Shown: positions 23,770-32,979 of the stretch, piece by piece
How positions within the stretch are numbered: position 1 is the first letter of the stretch
Layout: every line of letters begins with the position of its first letter
Origin: Falsiroseomonas sp051860665
Lineage (GTDB): Bacteria > Pseudomonadota > Alphaproteobacteria > Acetobacterales > Acetobacteraceae
DNA length: 64,000 bases
NCBI RefSeq assembly: GCF_051860665.1
Contig: NZ_JBHYDM010000004.1
Span: forward strand, 186,001-250,000
Reading direction: 5' to 3'
Position numbers and translations under genes: made by a program
Notes under the pieces: model-generated
Databases searched by the model: none
What the model was told of the DNA's origin: nothing
The model's input: only the letters and a program-made list of their open reading frames with translations

Positions 23770-24756
23770 ATGCAACGAACCATGCCACGCCGCACCATTC
23801 TTGCCGCCGGCCTCGGCCTGCCGGCCCTTGCCTCATCCTGGCCGGCGCTGGCGCAGGGCGCCTGGCCGAACCGTGCGGTGACGGTGGTGGAGGGCTATCC
23901 CCCCGGCGGCGTCACGGACCTCGCCTCCCGCGCGGTATCGGACCGCATGGCGCGGGAATTCGGCGTGCCCGTGGTGGTGGAGAACCGGCCCGGCGCCGCC
24001 ACCTCCGTCGCCGCCACTTACGTCGCCCGCGCCCGGCCGGACGGCTACACGCTGGTGATGGGCACCACGACCCTCGCCATCAACACGACCCTGCAGCCCA
24101 CCCTGACGCCGCGAGACCCGGGCCGTGAACTCGACCCGATCGGCATGGTCTTCCGCACGCCCTTCATCCTGCATGTGCATGAATCGCTTCCGGTCCGCAC
24201 GACGGCGGAACTGGTCGACTACGCCAGGGCCAATCCGGGCAAGGTGCTCTTCGCCTCCCCGGGCACCGGCGCCGTCAGCCATCTGTGCCTGGAGCTGTTC
24301 AAGGCCCGCACCGGCATCGATATCGTGCACGTGCCCTATCGCGGCGGTGCGCCGGCGGCGCTGGACCTGCGGGCCGGCCGCGTCCACGCCATGTTCCAGG
24401 CCCCGCAGGAAGCCGCGCCGACGCTGCGCGACGGCGTCACGCGCGGGCTTTCCGTCACCGCGCCGACGCGGCTGGCCGATTATCCCAACCTGCCCCCGAT
24501 CAACGAGACGATCCCGGGCTTCGAGGTCTTCTTCTGGCAGGGCCTCTTCGCCCCCGCCGGCACGCCGGCCGCGGTGATCGAGCGCGCCGGCGCGGCGCTG
24601 CGGGCCGCGACCGAGGATCCCGCCAACCGTGCCCGCCTGGCGGAGCAGGGCGTGGAGCTGCTCTCCGGCGATGCCGAGACCCTGCGCCGCACCTTGGCGG
24701 AGGATACCACCCGCTGGGGCAACCTGATCCGCGAGGCCGGCATCCGCCTGGAGTGA
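23770..24756 (+). CDS. Bug/TctC-family solute receptor, second copy
   Basis: A 328-residue receptor. Signal peptide with a twin-arginine-like start (MPRRTILAAGLGLPALAS), then WPNRAVTVVEGYPPGGVTDLASRAVS and VENRPGAATSVAATYVA, characteristic Bug blocks; DIVHVPYRGGAPAALDL follows. Start ATG 23770 follows CAGGAGGGAC. It precedes the HMG-CoA reductase gene by 44 bp and may bring in that enzyme's precursor, such as mevalonate or a related hydroxy acid; this is inference. Not closely similar to the preceding Bug protein. Confidence 0.9.
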   Translation: MQRTMPRRTILAAGLGLPALASSWPALAQGAWPNRAVTVVEGYPPGGVTDLASRAVSDRMAREFGVPVVVENRPGAATSVAATYVARARPDGYTLVMGTTTLAINTTLQPTLTPRDPGRELDPIGMVFRTPFILHVHESLPVRTTAELVDYARANPGKVLFASPGTGAVSHLCLELFKARTGIDIVHVPYRGGAPAALDLRAGRVHAMFQAPQEAAPTLRDGVTRGLSVTAPTRLADYPNLPPINETIPGFEVFFWQGLFAPAGTPAAVIERAGAALRAATEDPANRARLAEQGVELLSGDAETLRRTLAEDTTRWGNLIREAGIRLE

Positions 24757-24800
24757 GGTCCGCGCCTTCCACCTCCACTGCCCTCCCACAGGACCGGACC

Positions 24801-26081
24801 ATGTCCCTGAGCAACCTCACCTCCCGCATCTCCGGCTTCCACCGCATGACGATGGAGGAACGCCTGGCGGCGGTCTCGGCCTTCGCGGGGCTGGATGACG
24901 CGGCGACGCAGCAGCTGCGCCGCGCCGGCAATATCGATGCGCATCTCGCCGACCACATGATCGAGAATGCGGTGGCGACCATCGCCATCCCGGTGGGCGT
25001 CGCGACCAATATGAAGGTGGATGGGCGGGACGTGCTGGTGCCGATGGCGACGGAGGAATCCTCCGTCGTCGCCGCCGTCTGCAACTCCGCGCGGCAATGC
25101 TACGACAGCGGCGGCTTCGTCACCTCGCTGTCCGGCAACCTGATGATCGCGCAGGTGCAGCTCGTGGGCATCAGCGATCCCGGCAATGCACGGCTGAAGA
25201 TCCTGGAGCACCGGGCGGAGATCGCGGCGATCTGCGACGGCTGCGATCCCATGCTGGTGAAGCTCGGCGGCGGCTTTCGCGACCTCGAAGTGCGCCTCGT
25301 GCCCTCCAAGGGCGGCACGATGGTGGTGACGCATCTCATCATCGATACGCGCGACGCGATGGGCGCGAATACCGTCAACACCATGGCGGAAACGCTGGCG
25401 CCCTCGATCGAGAACTGGACCGGCGGCAAGGTCTTCCTGCGCATCCTGTCCAACCTGGCGGATCGCCGGCTGGCGCGTGCCCGTGCCGTGTGGTCGGTGG
25501 AGGCGATCGGTGGCGCGGCGGTGCGCGATGGCATGATCGCCGCCTACCACTTCGCGGAGGCCGATCCCTATCGCGCCGCCACGCACAACAAGGGCATCAT
25601 GAACGGCGTCTCCGCCGTGGTGCTGGCCACCGGCAACGACACCCGCGCGGTGGAGGCCGGCGCGCATGCCTATGCCGCGCGCGACGGCCGCTACACCAGC
25701 CTCACCACCTGGGAGGTGACGGCGGATGGCTCGCTGGCCGGCATGCTGGAGATGCCGCTGCCCGTGGGCCTGGTCGGCGGCGCGACGAAGATCCACCCGA
25801 CGGCGCAGGCCTGCCTGAAGATTCTGGGCGTCAGCTCCGCCGCCGAGCTCGCGCGGATCATCGCCGCGGTGGGGCTGGCGCAGAATTTCGGGGCCATCAA
25901 GGCGCTGGCGACGGTGGGCATCCAGCAGGGCCATATGGCGCTGCACGCGCACAACGTGGCCATCGCGGCCGGTGCCACCGGGGCGGAGGTGGAGAAGCTG
26001 GCCGCGGTACTGGTCGCCCGCCGCCAGGTACGGCCGGATGTGGCGGCGGAGGAACTCGCGAAGCTGCGCGGGACCACCTAG
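24801..26081 (+). CDS. hydroxymethylglutaryl-CoA reductase, class II (degradative)
   Basis: A 426-residue class II HMG-CoA reductase, the size of the Pseudomonas mevalonii enzyme. It normally oxidises mevalonate to HMG-CoA with NAD. Active-site residues are visible: Glu in VPMATEESS (about 85-86), Lys in THNKGIMNG, Asp in GNDTRAVEAGAHAYA, His in GHMALHAHN. The nucleotide motif DAMGAN and the GGATKIHP block are intact. HMG-CoA lyase is not nearby. Preceded by a Bug receptor and followed by a MocR regulator, suggesting an inducible mevalonate-like catabolic set. Start ATG 24801. Confidence 0.93.
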   Translation: MSLSNLTSRISGFHRMTMEERLAAVSAFAGLDDAATQQLRRAGNIDAHLADHMIENAVATIAIPVGVATNMKVDGRDVLVPMATEESSVVAAVCNSARQCYDSGGFVTSLSGNLMIAQVQLVGISDPGNARLKILEHRAEIAAICDGCDPMLVKLGGGFRDLEVRLVPSKGGTMVVTHLIIDTRDAMGANTVNTMAETLAPSIENWTGGKVFLRILSNLADRRLARARAVWSVEAIGGAAVRDGMIAAYHFAEADPYRAATHNKGIMNGVSAVVLATGNDTRAVEAGAHAYAARDGRYTSLTTWEVTADGSLAGMLEMPLPVGLVGGATKIHPTAQACLKILGVSSAAELARIIAAVGLAQNFGAIKALATVGIQQGHMALHAHNVAIAAGATGAEVEKLAAVLVARRQVRPDVAAEELAKLRGTT

Positions 26082-26115
26082 TCTGTCGCCACCACAACCG
26101 TCGGGCAGGGGGCGC

Positions 26116-27528
26116 GTGCAGGACAGGGAACGCCCGCCGACGCGCGTCGATGAGATTGTCGAACGCGTCGCGGATGCCATCGAGCGCGGCCTGCTGAAGC
26201 CGGGCGAAAGGCTCGCCTCCGTCCGCCGCGCGGCGGAGGATCACGGCGTTTCCAAGAACACCATGGCGGAGGCCTATGACCGCCTGGTCGCCTCCGGCCA
26301 TCTGGAGACGCGGCGCGGCGCCGGCACCTTCGCCACCGGCACCGCCCGCCTGGCCCGCGCCCGCGTGCCGCCGCACCTGGCCGAGGCGATCGACACCGTC
26401 TCCCTGCTCCGCGAACAGCTGGAGGCGCAGCACAAGGTGCGCCCCGGCGATGGCCGCCCGCCACCGGCCTGGATGGAGGGATCGGAGCTTTCCGCCCAGT
26501 TCGCCGGTGGCAAGTGGCGGCCCGGCGGCAGCCTGGAGCATGGCTATGGCAGCTCCTGGGGCTTCCTGCCGCTGCGCGAGCGCATCGCCCTGTCGCTGGT
26601 GGAGCGCGGCATTTCCTGCGCGCCCGAACAGGTCCTGACCACCATGGGCGCCAATCACGCGCTCGACCTGGTCATCCGCCACATCGCGGAGCCGGGCGAT
26701 ACGGTGCTGGTGGATGACCCCGGCTACTATCCCCTGTTCGGCAAGCTGCAGTTGGCGCGGCTGCGGGCGGTGGGCGTGCCGCGCCTGCCGGATGGGCCGG
26801 ACCCGGATGCGCTGCTGGCCCTGATGGCCCGGCACCGGCCCAGGGCCTTCTTCACCCAGTCGCTCGCGCATAATCCCACCGGCGGGACGCTGTCGGCCGC
26901 CATCGCGCATCGCGTGCTGCAGGCGGCGGAGCGCCATGGCGTGACCATCGTGGAATGCGACCCCTTCGCCGATATCCTGCCCGCGGCCAGCACGCGCCTG
27001 GCCGCGCTGGATGGCCTGCGCCGGGTGATCAGCATCGGCACATTCTCGAAAACCCTCTCGGCCTCGCTGCGGGTGGGCTACCTGGCGGCCGCGCCCGCCA
27101 TGGTGGCGGCGCTGAACGACGTGAAGATGCTGACGGTGGTCTCCACCTCCACCTATGCCGAACGCTTCGTCGCCCATCTCATCCAGGGCGGCCACTACCT
27201 GCGGCATCTGCGCCGCCTGCGGCAGCGTGTGGAGGCGGCGACGACGCTCGCGGTCGCCAGCCTCGCCGAGGCCGGCTGGCCCGTGCCGCGGCCGCCCGGC
27301 GGCGGCCTGTACCTGTGGGTGCCCTTCCCGGAGGGGCTGGACGAGGCGGAGGTCTGCCACCGCGCCTCGGCCGAGGACATCTTCCTGGCCCCCGGCGCCA
27401 TCTTCCGGCCGGAACGCGGCGACCGGCGGCGTCCGGCGCAGATGCGGGTCAATGTCGCCTATGCCGGCGACCCGCGCTTCCTGGCCTTCCTGGCGGCTGC
27501 CGCCGGACGGTCTCCAGCCCGGCGGTAA
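26116..27528 (+). CDS. MocR-family regulator (GntR helix-turn-helix plus aminotransferase domain)
   Basis: A 470-residue PLP-dependent regulator. N-terminal GntR winged helix (residues 10-75): VDEIVERVADAIERGLLKPGERLASVRRAAEDHGVSKNTMAEAY read in segments. The aminotransferase class I domain includes QSLAHNPTGGTLS, ECDPFADIL and the PLP lysine in GTFSKTLSASLRVGYL. Start GTG 26116 follows GGGCAGGGGG. MocR proteins usually control amino-acid, polyamine or vitamin genes near them; the upstream reductase and receptor genes are candidates. Confidence 0.9.
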   Translation: MQDRERPPTRVDEIVERVADAIERGLLKPGERLASVRRAAEDHGVSKNTMAEAYDRLVASGHLETRRGAGTFATGTARLARARVPPHLAEAIDTVSLLREQLEAQHKVRPGDGRPPPAWMEGSELSAQFAGGKWRPGGSLEHGYGSSWGFLPLRERIALSLVERGISCAPEQVLTTMGANHALDLVIRHIAEPGDTVLVDDPGYYPLFGKLQLARLRAVGVPRLPDGPDPDALLALMARHRPRAFFTQSLAHNPTGGTLSAAIAHRVLQAAERHGVTIVECDPFADILPAASTRLAALDGLRRVISIGTFSKTLSASLRVGYLAAAPAMVAALNDVKMLTVVSTSTYAERFVAHLIQGGHYLRHLRRLRQRVEAATTLAVASLAEAGWPVPRPPGGGLYLWVPFPEGLDEAEVCHRASAEDIFLAPGAIFRPERGDRRRPAQMRVNVAYAGDPRFLAFLAAAAGRSPARR

Positions 27529-27537
27529 CCCTCCGCC

Positions 27538-29112
27538 TCAGCGCCGGCTGACGTTCCAGTAGACCGGCGCCGGCGGGCTCAGCAGGCCGTCGAGGTTCGC
27601 GCGATGGGCGCGCAGCTGGTACTGCACCCCGATCGGCACATAGGGCACCGTCTCCAGCGCGCGGGCCTGGATCCGCGCCGCGATCTCGCGCTTGGCCGCC
27701 TCGTCCTGCGCATCGGCGAAGGCGGCGCGCAGGCGCTCGATCTCGGCATCGCAGGGCCAGCCGAACCAGGCGCGTTCGCAGTTGGAGCGCAGGCCGAGGT
27801 GGCTGACCGGCTCCATCATGTCGAGCCCGCCGGGGCCGGAGATGAAGATGCTCCAGCCTCCGCGTCCCACCGGCTCCCGGCTCTGCCGCCGGGCCACCAC
27901 CGTGGCCCAGTCCATGGCCTGCACATCGGTGCGGATGCCGATGCTGCGCAGCAGCTGGTCGGCCACCAGGGTGAAGGCGTTGATATTGGTGTTCTCCGCG
28001 GCGTTCAGCAGCACGGCGGGCGTGCCGTCATAGCCGCTGTCGCGCACCAGCTGGCGCGCGCGTTCCAGGTTGGGCCGCGGCCATCCGGCCTCGGTATGCC
28101 AGGGGGAGGAGCAGACGAACCAGCTGTTGCAGACGCGACCCTGGCTGGGGTCCGTGGTCACCGCGGCCAGGAAATCCCGCCCGTCCACCGCCTCCAGCAG
28201 CGCCCGGCGCAGCTGCGGGTTGTCGAAGGGCGGCTGGGTGGTGTTCAGCCGGATCTGCTGCGCCACGCCCAGCGCATCCTGGTTGGCGATGACGATATTG
28301 CGGTCGCGCCGCAGCACCGCCAGCAGATCCGCCGGGATATCCTCCGCGATATCGATCAGCCCCTGGCGCAGCGCGTCCAGCGAGGTCTGCTGGTCGGGCA
28401 GGATCATCCATTCCACCCGGTCGAAGCGCGGCGTCTTGCCGCCGGCCAGGCCGCTGGGCGCCTCGCCGCGCGGCTGGTAGCCGGCATGGCGGGCGAAGAC
28501 CAGGCGATCGCCGGCGCGCCATTCGCTGGCGACGAAGCGGAAGGGGCCGCTGCCGATCGTTTCCGTCACGGCGCGGCTGGCCGGCGTCTGCGCCAGGCGC
28601 TCCGGCATGATGAAGGGCACCGGCGCGCCGGGCTTGCCCAGCGCCTCCAGCACCATGCCCCAGGGCGCGTTCAGGGTCAGGGAGAAGTCGCGCGGGGAGG
28701 ATGCCTCGAAGACCGCGCCGCGGGCGATCAGCTGCTGGCCGAGCCCGTCATTCTGCGCCCAGCGGCGCAGCGAGGCGACCACATCGGCCGAGGTGACCGG
28801 CGCGCCATCATGGAAGACCAGGCCTTCGCGCAGGCGGAAGCGCCAGACGCGGCCGGCCTCCTCGCTGGTCCAGCTTTCCACCATCTGCGGCCGCACCCGC
28901 AGATCGGCGTCCACGGCGAACAGCGTGTCATAGACCATGTAGCCCATGTTGCGGGCCATGCTGTCGGAGCCGAGATGCGGGTCCATCACCCGCACATCGG
29001 AGGAAGGCTTCACCCGCAGCACGCTCTGCGCCCCCGCCGGCAGCGCCAGCGCCACCGAGGCCAGCAAGGCCAGCATCCAACCCGTTCCGCGACGCATCCT
29101 CGTTTCTCCCAT
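27538..29112 (-). CDS. ABC transporter substrate-binding protein, family 5, orphan
   Basis: A 524-residue periplasmic peptide/opine-type receptor. Signal peptide WMLALLASVALALPAGAQS, then VLRVKPSSDVRVMDPHLGS, WRFRLREGLVFHDGAPVTSADV and SLRRWAQNDGLGQQ, all standard SBP_bac_5 blocks. Start ATG 29112 (GAGGAACCG upstream) or 29097. It lies 7 bp after the ROK regulator stop, so they are likely one transcript. No transporter membrane genes are adjacent. Ligand unknown. Confidence 0.88.
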   Translation of the reverse strand: MGETRMRRGTGWMLALLASVALALPAGAQSVLRVKPSSDVRVMDPHLGSDSMARNMGYMVYDTLFAVDADLRVRPQMVESWTSEEAGRVWRFRLREGLVFHDGAPVTSADVVASLRRWAQNDGLGQQLIARGAVFEASSPRDFSLTLNAPWGMVLEALGKPGAPVPFIMPERLAQTPASRAVTETIGSGPFRFVASEWRAGDRLVFARHAGYQPRGEAPSGLAGGKTPRFDRVEWMILPDQQTSLDALRQGLIDIAEDIPADLLAVLRRDRNIVIANQDALGVAQQIRLNTTQPPFDNPQLRRALLEAVDGRDFLAAVTTDPSQGRVCNSWFVCSSPWHTEAGWPRPNLERARQLVRDSGYDGTPAVLLNAAENTNINAFTLVADQLLRSIGIRTDVQAMDWATVVARRQSREPVGRGGWSIFISGPGGLDMMEPVSHLGLRSNCERAWFGWPCDAEIERLRAAFADAQDEAAKREIAARIQARALETVPYVPIGVQYQLRAHRANLDGLLSPPAPVYWNVSRR

Positions 29113-29119
29113 CGGTTCC

Positions 29120-30316
29120 TCAGCCGGCGCGGCGCGCCGGCGGTGTCTCGGCCGGCCCTTCGGCCGGCATCTCCTCGGCAGGCGGCAGGCCGCCCATGCG
29201 CAGCAGCACGTGCACCGCATGGGCCAGCGCCGCCGCCGGTTCCTGTCCCATCGCCGGCTGCAGGAAGGCGACGCGATCGGCGAAGCCGCCGAAGAGGCTG
29301 GCATCCACGCCCTGTTCCAGTGCCGCGCGCAGATCGGGCGGCAGCGCCGCCGGCCAGCCGCAGACCGCCAGCCGGGCCGGCCCCGCGGCGTTCAGCGCAT
29401 TGCCGAGCGCGATGCCGGTCTGGCGCAGCACGCGGCGCAGGGCCTCCTGCCGGCGGGCGGTCAGGCGGGTCAAGGCGGGCCAGCCGGGGCCGGCGGCGAC
29501 CAGCGCGGCTTCGTCCACCTCGGTTATCCGGGCCAGCGCGGCGGTGGAGGCATGCGCCTCCAGGCAGCCGCGATGGCCGCAGCGGCAGGCGGGGCCTTCG
29601 GGATCGACCACGGCATGGCCCAGTTCCACCGCGCGGATCGGCTGGCCGGCCTCCACCGGATCCACCCAGGCGGCGCCGACGCCATGGCCGAGATAGAGGA
29701 ACAGGTGCCGGTCCGTGATGGCGCTGCCGGGCCCCTGCAGATGGATCGCGGCCTGGGCCGTGGCCGTGTTGCACAGGGCAAGAGGAACGCCGGGGAAGGC
29801 CTGACGCAGCCGCGCCTGCAGCGCCGCCGCATCCAGCGCGAGGATGGGATTGGGCCCGCCGGGCCGGTAGCCGGGGAGGGAGACGGCAAGCTGCCGCGGC
29901 GCCAGGCCACGGGCGGCGCACCAGGCGGCAAGGCTGTCCACCGCCTCCGCCACCGCCGCCGCCACCTGTGCCGCGCCGGCGCCGGCGGGCAGCGGCAGGC
30001 GGGTGGCGGTATCGACCTCGCCCAGCAGGTTGGCGAGGCCGAAGCCCAGCCGGTCATTGGCGAATTCCAGCGCCGCCACGCGCAGATCCGGGTTCAGCGT
30101 GACGATGGAGGAGGGGCCGCCCGGATAGGGCGTCGGCCGCCGCGGCTCCTGCACCAGCCCCTCGGCGCGCAGCTCCGCCAGGATGCGGGAGATGCTGCCT
30201 TCGGTCAGGCGGCAGGCGGCGGCGAGGCGCGGGCGGTGCAGCCCCTCGGCGGTCGCGAGCAGCCGGGAGAGGATGGCGGCGCGCGTCTGGCGGCGCGTCC
30301 GCGGGGGGTCCTGCAC
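29120..30316 (-). CDS. ROK-family transcriptional regulator (NagC/XylR type)
   Basis: A 398-residue regulator. N-terminal winged helix (AILSRLLATAEGLHRPRLAAACRLTEGSISRILAELRAEGLVQ in the first 60 residues, read in parts). The ROK sugar-kinase-like domain has the zinc site CRCGHRGCLEAHAS and the LYLGHGVGAAWV glycine motif. Start GTG 30316 with AGGA upstream. A perfect 9-5-9 inverted repeat lies 12 bp before the start, so autoregulation is likely. It heads a two-gene unit with the orphan receptor. Effector sugar unknown. Confidence 0.9.
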   Translation of the reverse strand: MQDPPRTRRQTRAAILSRLLATAEGLHRPRLAAACRLTEGSISRILAELRAEGLVQEPRRPTPYPGGPSSIVTLNPDLRVAALEFANDRLGFGLANLLGEVDTATRLPLPAGAGAAQVAAAVAEAVDSLAAWCAARGLAPRQLAVSLPGYRPGGPNPILALDAAALQARLRQAFPGVPLALCNTATAQAAIHLQGPGSAITDRHLFLYLGHGVGAAWVDPVEAGQPIRAVELGHAVVDPEGPACRCGHRGCLEAHASTAALARITEVDEAALVAAGPGWPALTRLTARRQEALRRVLRQTGIALGNALNAAGPARLAVCGWPAALPPDLRAALEQGVDASLFGGFADRVAFLQPAMGQEPAAALAHAVHVLLRMGGLPPAEEMPAEGPAETPPARRAG

Positions 30317-30327
30317 GTGTCCTCGGT

Positions 30328-30350
30328 CATTCTTGCTTTGCGCAAGAATG
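30328..30350. promoter_or_regulatory. perfect inverted repeat upstream of the ROK regulator
   Basis: CATTCTTGC, a five-base spacer TTTGC, then GCAAGAATG. Located 12 bp from the start codon of the ROK gene. It is a likely operator for that protein, by position and symmetry only. Confidence 0.65.
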
Positions 30351-30401
30351 GTTCCGCCATCCGCCGCCCGCCGTCAAGCCGCCCCGCCCGGCCAAGGCCC
30401 A

Positions 30402-31193
30402 TCAGGCCCGGTTCGCCGCCTGCGGCGCGCCGGCATCCGGCTTCGGCACCGCCTTGAAGGCCAGGTAGCCGCCATGGCTCAGCGCCAGCAGCTGCGCCGA
30501 GCTCTCGCCGAATATGGGCAGTTCGGTGATGGCGGCGGTGCCGGTGAAATGGGTGGCGCAGCTGACCAGGTAGATGCCGAGGATCACCAGCGTCAGCAGC
30601 CCCTGCTGCACCTTGGAGAGATCGACCCGCCCGAAGCCCGCCGCCTCGTCGCCGCTGAACAGGTCCCGCCAGCAGGCATCCTGCGCATCCTGGTTGCCGA
30701 GGACCTGGCCCCGCGCGGTCAGCCCGGCCGGGTCGCGGTTCGGCCCGCCGCCGCGGCTGGCCGCGGCCGCCAGCTGCTCCGGCGTCGCCTCGGCCGTGGC
30801 ATGGCCGCGCAGCGCCACGATGGCGGGCGCCGCCGCGCCGCTGGCGAAGGAGATGCCCACCGCCGCCAGCAGCGCCCCGGGCAGCGCGATGTTCAGCGCA
30901 TCCGGCGCCGCCGCCACCAGCAGGTTGCGCTCCGCCGCCGTCAGCAGCAGGCCCACCACCACCACGGTCCAGAGCCCCATCTGGACGCGCGAGATGCTGT
31001 AGCGGTTGAGCCCGCCCAGGGCGAAACCCAGGGCGCGGCCGGTGATCGCCAGGCTGATCGCCGCGAGCAGCCCGGCGACCGCCAGCAGGTTCAGCCCGAG
31101 CGCCAGGGTGCCGGCGAGCGGATCCTCGCCCGCGCCGGCCAGCAGCAGGATGGCGAGCAGCGCCGTGCCGGCGCAGGTCAGGGCGGCGCTCAT
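30402..31193 (-). CDS. hypothetical integral membrane protein downstream of the haem peroxidase
   Basis: A 263-residue protein with hydrophobic segments near residues 3-20, 29-50, 70-90, 103-125 and 190-210, and a polar loop between the last two. No family recognised. Start ATG 31193 overlaps the peroxidase stop by 4 bp (ATGA), so the two are translationally coupled. It may anchor the peroxidase to the membrane or deliver its substrate; this is only inference from coupling. Last gene of the leftward subtilase-Crp-peroxidase unit. Confidence 0.75.
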   Translation of the reverse strand: MSAALTCAGTALLAILLLAGAGEDPLAGTLALGLNLLAVAGLLAAISLAITGRALGFALGGLNRYSISRVQMGLWTVVVVGLLLTAAERNLLVAAAPDALNIALPGALLAAVGISFASGAAAPAIVALRGHATAEATPEQLAAAASRGGGPNRDPAGLTARGQVLGNQDAQDACWRDLFSGDEAAGFGRVDLSKVQQGLLTLVILGIYLVSCATHFTGTAAITELPIFGESSAQLLALSHGGYLAFKAVPKPDAGAPQAANRA

Positions 31194-32881
31194 GACAGTG
31201 CGAAGCTGATCAGGCGCCCCAGCGTCAGCCGGCCACCGCCGCTGATCGCCGGCAGCGGGCGGAAGCCCCGGCTGCTGTGCAGGAAGGACGCCCGGTCCAG
31301 CCAGAGCAGGCCGATGAAGGTCTCCGCCAGGATGCGGCTGCCCACCGGGCCCAGGTGCTGCCCGCCGAAGGCGCTGCCCGGCCGCTGCGGCTGCGTCGCG
31401 CCAAAGTGCTCGGCCTCGCGCAGCACGTAGTACCAAAGCGGCGCCTGGCCGCCGGGCAGCCCGTCCGGGCTGCCGACCCAGCGCGTGCGAAAGGCCTGCC
31501 GCCGCGCGGCGGTCTGCTCCAGCGCCGCGCGCTCCGCCGGCGTCAGCGCCGCCGTGGCGGCGAGGCGCGAGCCGGCGGACCAGAGCACGTCGTCCTCCAG
31601 CGGCAGGATGCCCATCTGCCGCGCCACCTCCTGCCCCGAGGGCAGGCGCAGCTGCTGGCCGCGCTTCAGGTTGCGGAAGGCGAGGTTGCCCACGATGCTG
31701 GCCGGGCTGCCCGGTGGCCGCGCCGCGTCGAAGAATTCCGGCAGGTCGCCCAGCGGCTCCGCCAGCAGCGCGTCGATCCGGAAGGAAGGCTGCGGGATGA
31801 CGGCGGCCCGGTCGCCCACCATGGTCCCGCCCGGCCGCAGCGGCACCTGGTCCAGGAAGAAGGACCAGTCGATGCCCCAGAAATCCGGCAGGTCCATGCC
31901 GCCGCCGTTCATATTGGCGGTCGGGCTGCGGTCGCGGCTGAAGGTGGGGATGCGCTCGCGCGTATTGTCCTGGCCGGGCGGCGCGATGACCAGCGCGTTC
32001 AGCGCGTAGTTCGGCCGCACCATGGAATGGCCGAAGCGGAAGGCCGCGCCGGCGAATTCCAGCGGCATATAGGGATGCGTCGCATCCGCCTTCAGATAGT
32101 GCTGCAGCCGCGGCGTGCCGCCCTCGTTCAGCACCTCCTCCACCATGCCGGGCTCGCAGATGCGGCCGAGATAGTCGTGCAGCACCACCCATTGGTAGTG
32201 CCAGCGGACGATGCTGGCGGCGGCGGCGAAGCGCGCCGCGGTTGTCGAGACATCCGCGCCAAAAGCGTCGAGCAGCGCATCGCTGGCCACCACCTTGTTG
32301 TGCAGGGCGATGAAGGCCTCATGAATCTGGCTGACGATCTTGTTCTCGTCATTGCGCTTGTCGCCCAGCACCGCGGTGCCGTCGGCCAGGCGCAGGATGT
32401 CGTGCCGCGCGCCGATCACGGCGGAGATCGGCGGCGCCAGCGTGTTCATCTCCCGCCCCAGCCGCAGGCGCAGCCCGTCGCGCTCATACAGGTAGGGCTG
32501 GTCCAGCGGGCCGCGGCCATAGAGGCTGTCGAGGTCGAGCGCCGGCGAGCGGAAATCCACCAGCGCCTCGCGATCCGCCTGGCTGGCGCCGAGCGGCGTC
32601 GGGTCGAAGCTGATGTCGTGGTCGACGAACTGGCCGAAATAGGTATAGCCCGACGGGATCAGGTCGTTCTCGTCGGCCGGCTGCGTCGCGGTGATCGGCC
32701 CGCCCGGATCCGCCTTGAGCATGGTCGCGGCGAGATCCGCGAGGCCCGCCTCCGGCAGGTTGGGGCAGGGCGGTGCCGTGTCGAACATCGGCCCGAAGCG
32801 GCCATAGGGCTGCCCCGGATTGGCCCCGGCCGCGAGGCCGCGCAGCCCCGCCCCATGCATCGATCTTGCTGTTCCCGACAT
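31190..32881 (-). CDS. animal-type haem peroxidase
   Basis: A 563-residue peroxidase-cyclooxygenase superfamily protein. The distal motif YTYFGQFVDHD (about 79-89) holds the catalytic Gln and His 88. The catalytic Arg motif is GDKRNDEN and the proximal haem His is in FRFGHSMVRPNYALN. No signal peptide is apparent; the N-terminus MSGTARSMHGAGLRGL is typical of bacterial members. It oxidises halides, phenols or fatty acids with peroxide in relatives; the substrate here is unknown. It is coupled to a membrane-protein gene and preceded by a Crp-family gene. Confidence 0.93.
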   Translation of the reverse strand: MSGTARSMHGAGLRGLAAGANPGQPYGRFGPMFDTAPPCPNLPEAGLADLAATMLKADPGGPITATQPADENDLIPSGYTYFGQFVDHDISFDPTPLGASQADREALVDFRSPALDLDSLYGRGPLDQPYLYERDGLRLRLGREMNTLAPPISAVIGARHDILRLADGTAVLGDKRNDENKIVSQIHEAFIALHNKVVASDALLDAFGADVSTTAARFAAAASIVRWHYQWVVLHDYLGRICEPGMVEEVLNEGGTPRLQHYLKADATHPYMPLEFAGAAFRFGHSMVRPNYALNALVIAPPGQDNTRERIPTFSRDRSPTANMNGGGMDLPDFWGIDWSFFLDQVPLRPGGTMVGDRAAVIPQPSFRIDALLAEPLGDLPEFFDAARPPGSPASIVGNLAFRNLKRGQQLRLPSGQEVARQMGILPLEDDVLWSAGSRLAATAALTPAERAALEQTAARRQAFRTRWVGSPDGLPGGQAPLWYYVLREAEHFGATQPQRPGSAFGGQHLGPVGSRILAETFIGLLWLDRASFLHSSRGFRPLPAISGGGRLTLGRLISFALS

Positions 32882-32979
32882 CGCCCCGCTCCTTGTTCCG
32901 ATGCGGCAAGGATGCGGCGGGGGCGGGGTTCCGGTCTGTGAAGCAGCTCACAGGCCCGCATTGGTCGTGGCGCGCGCCT

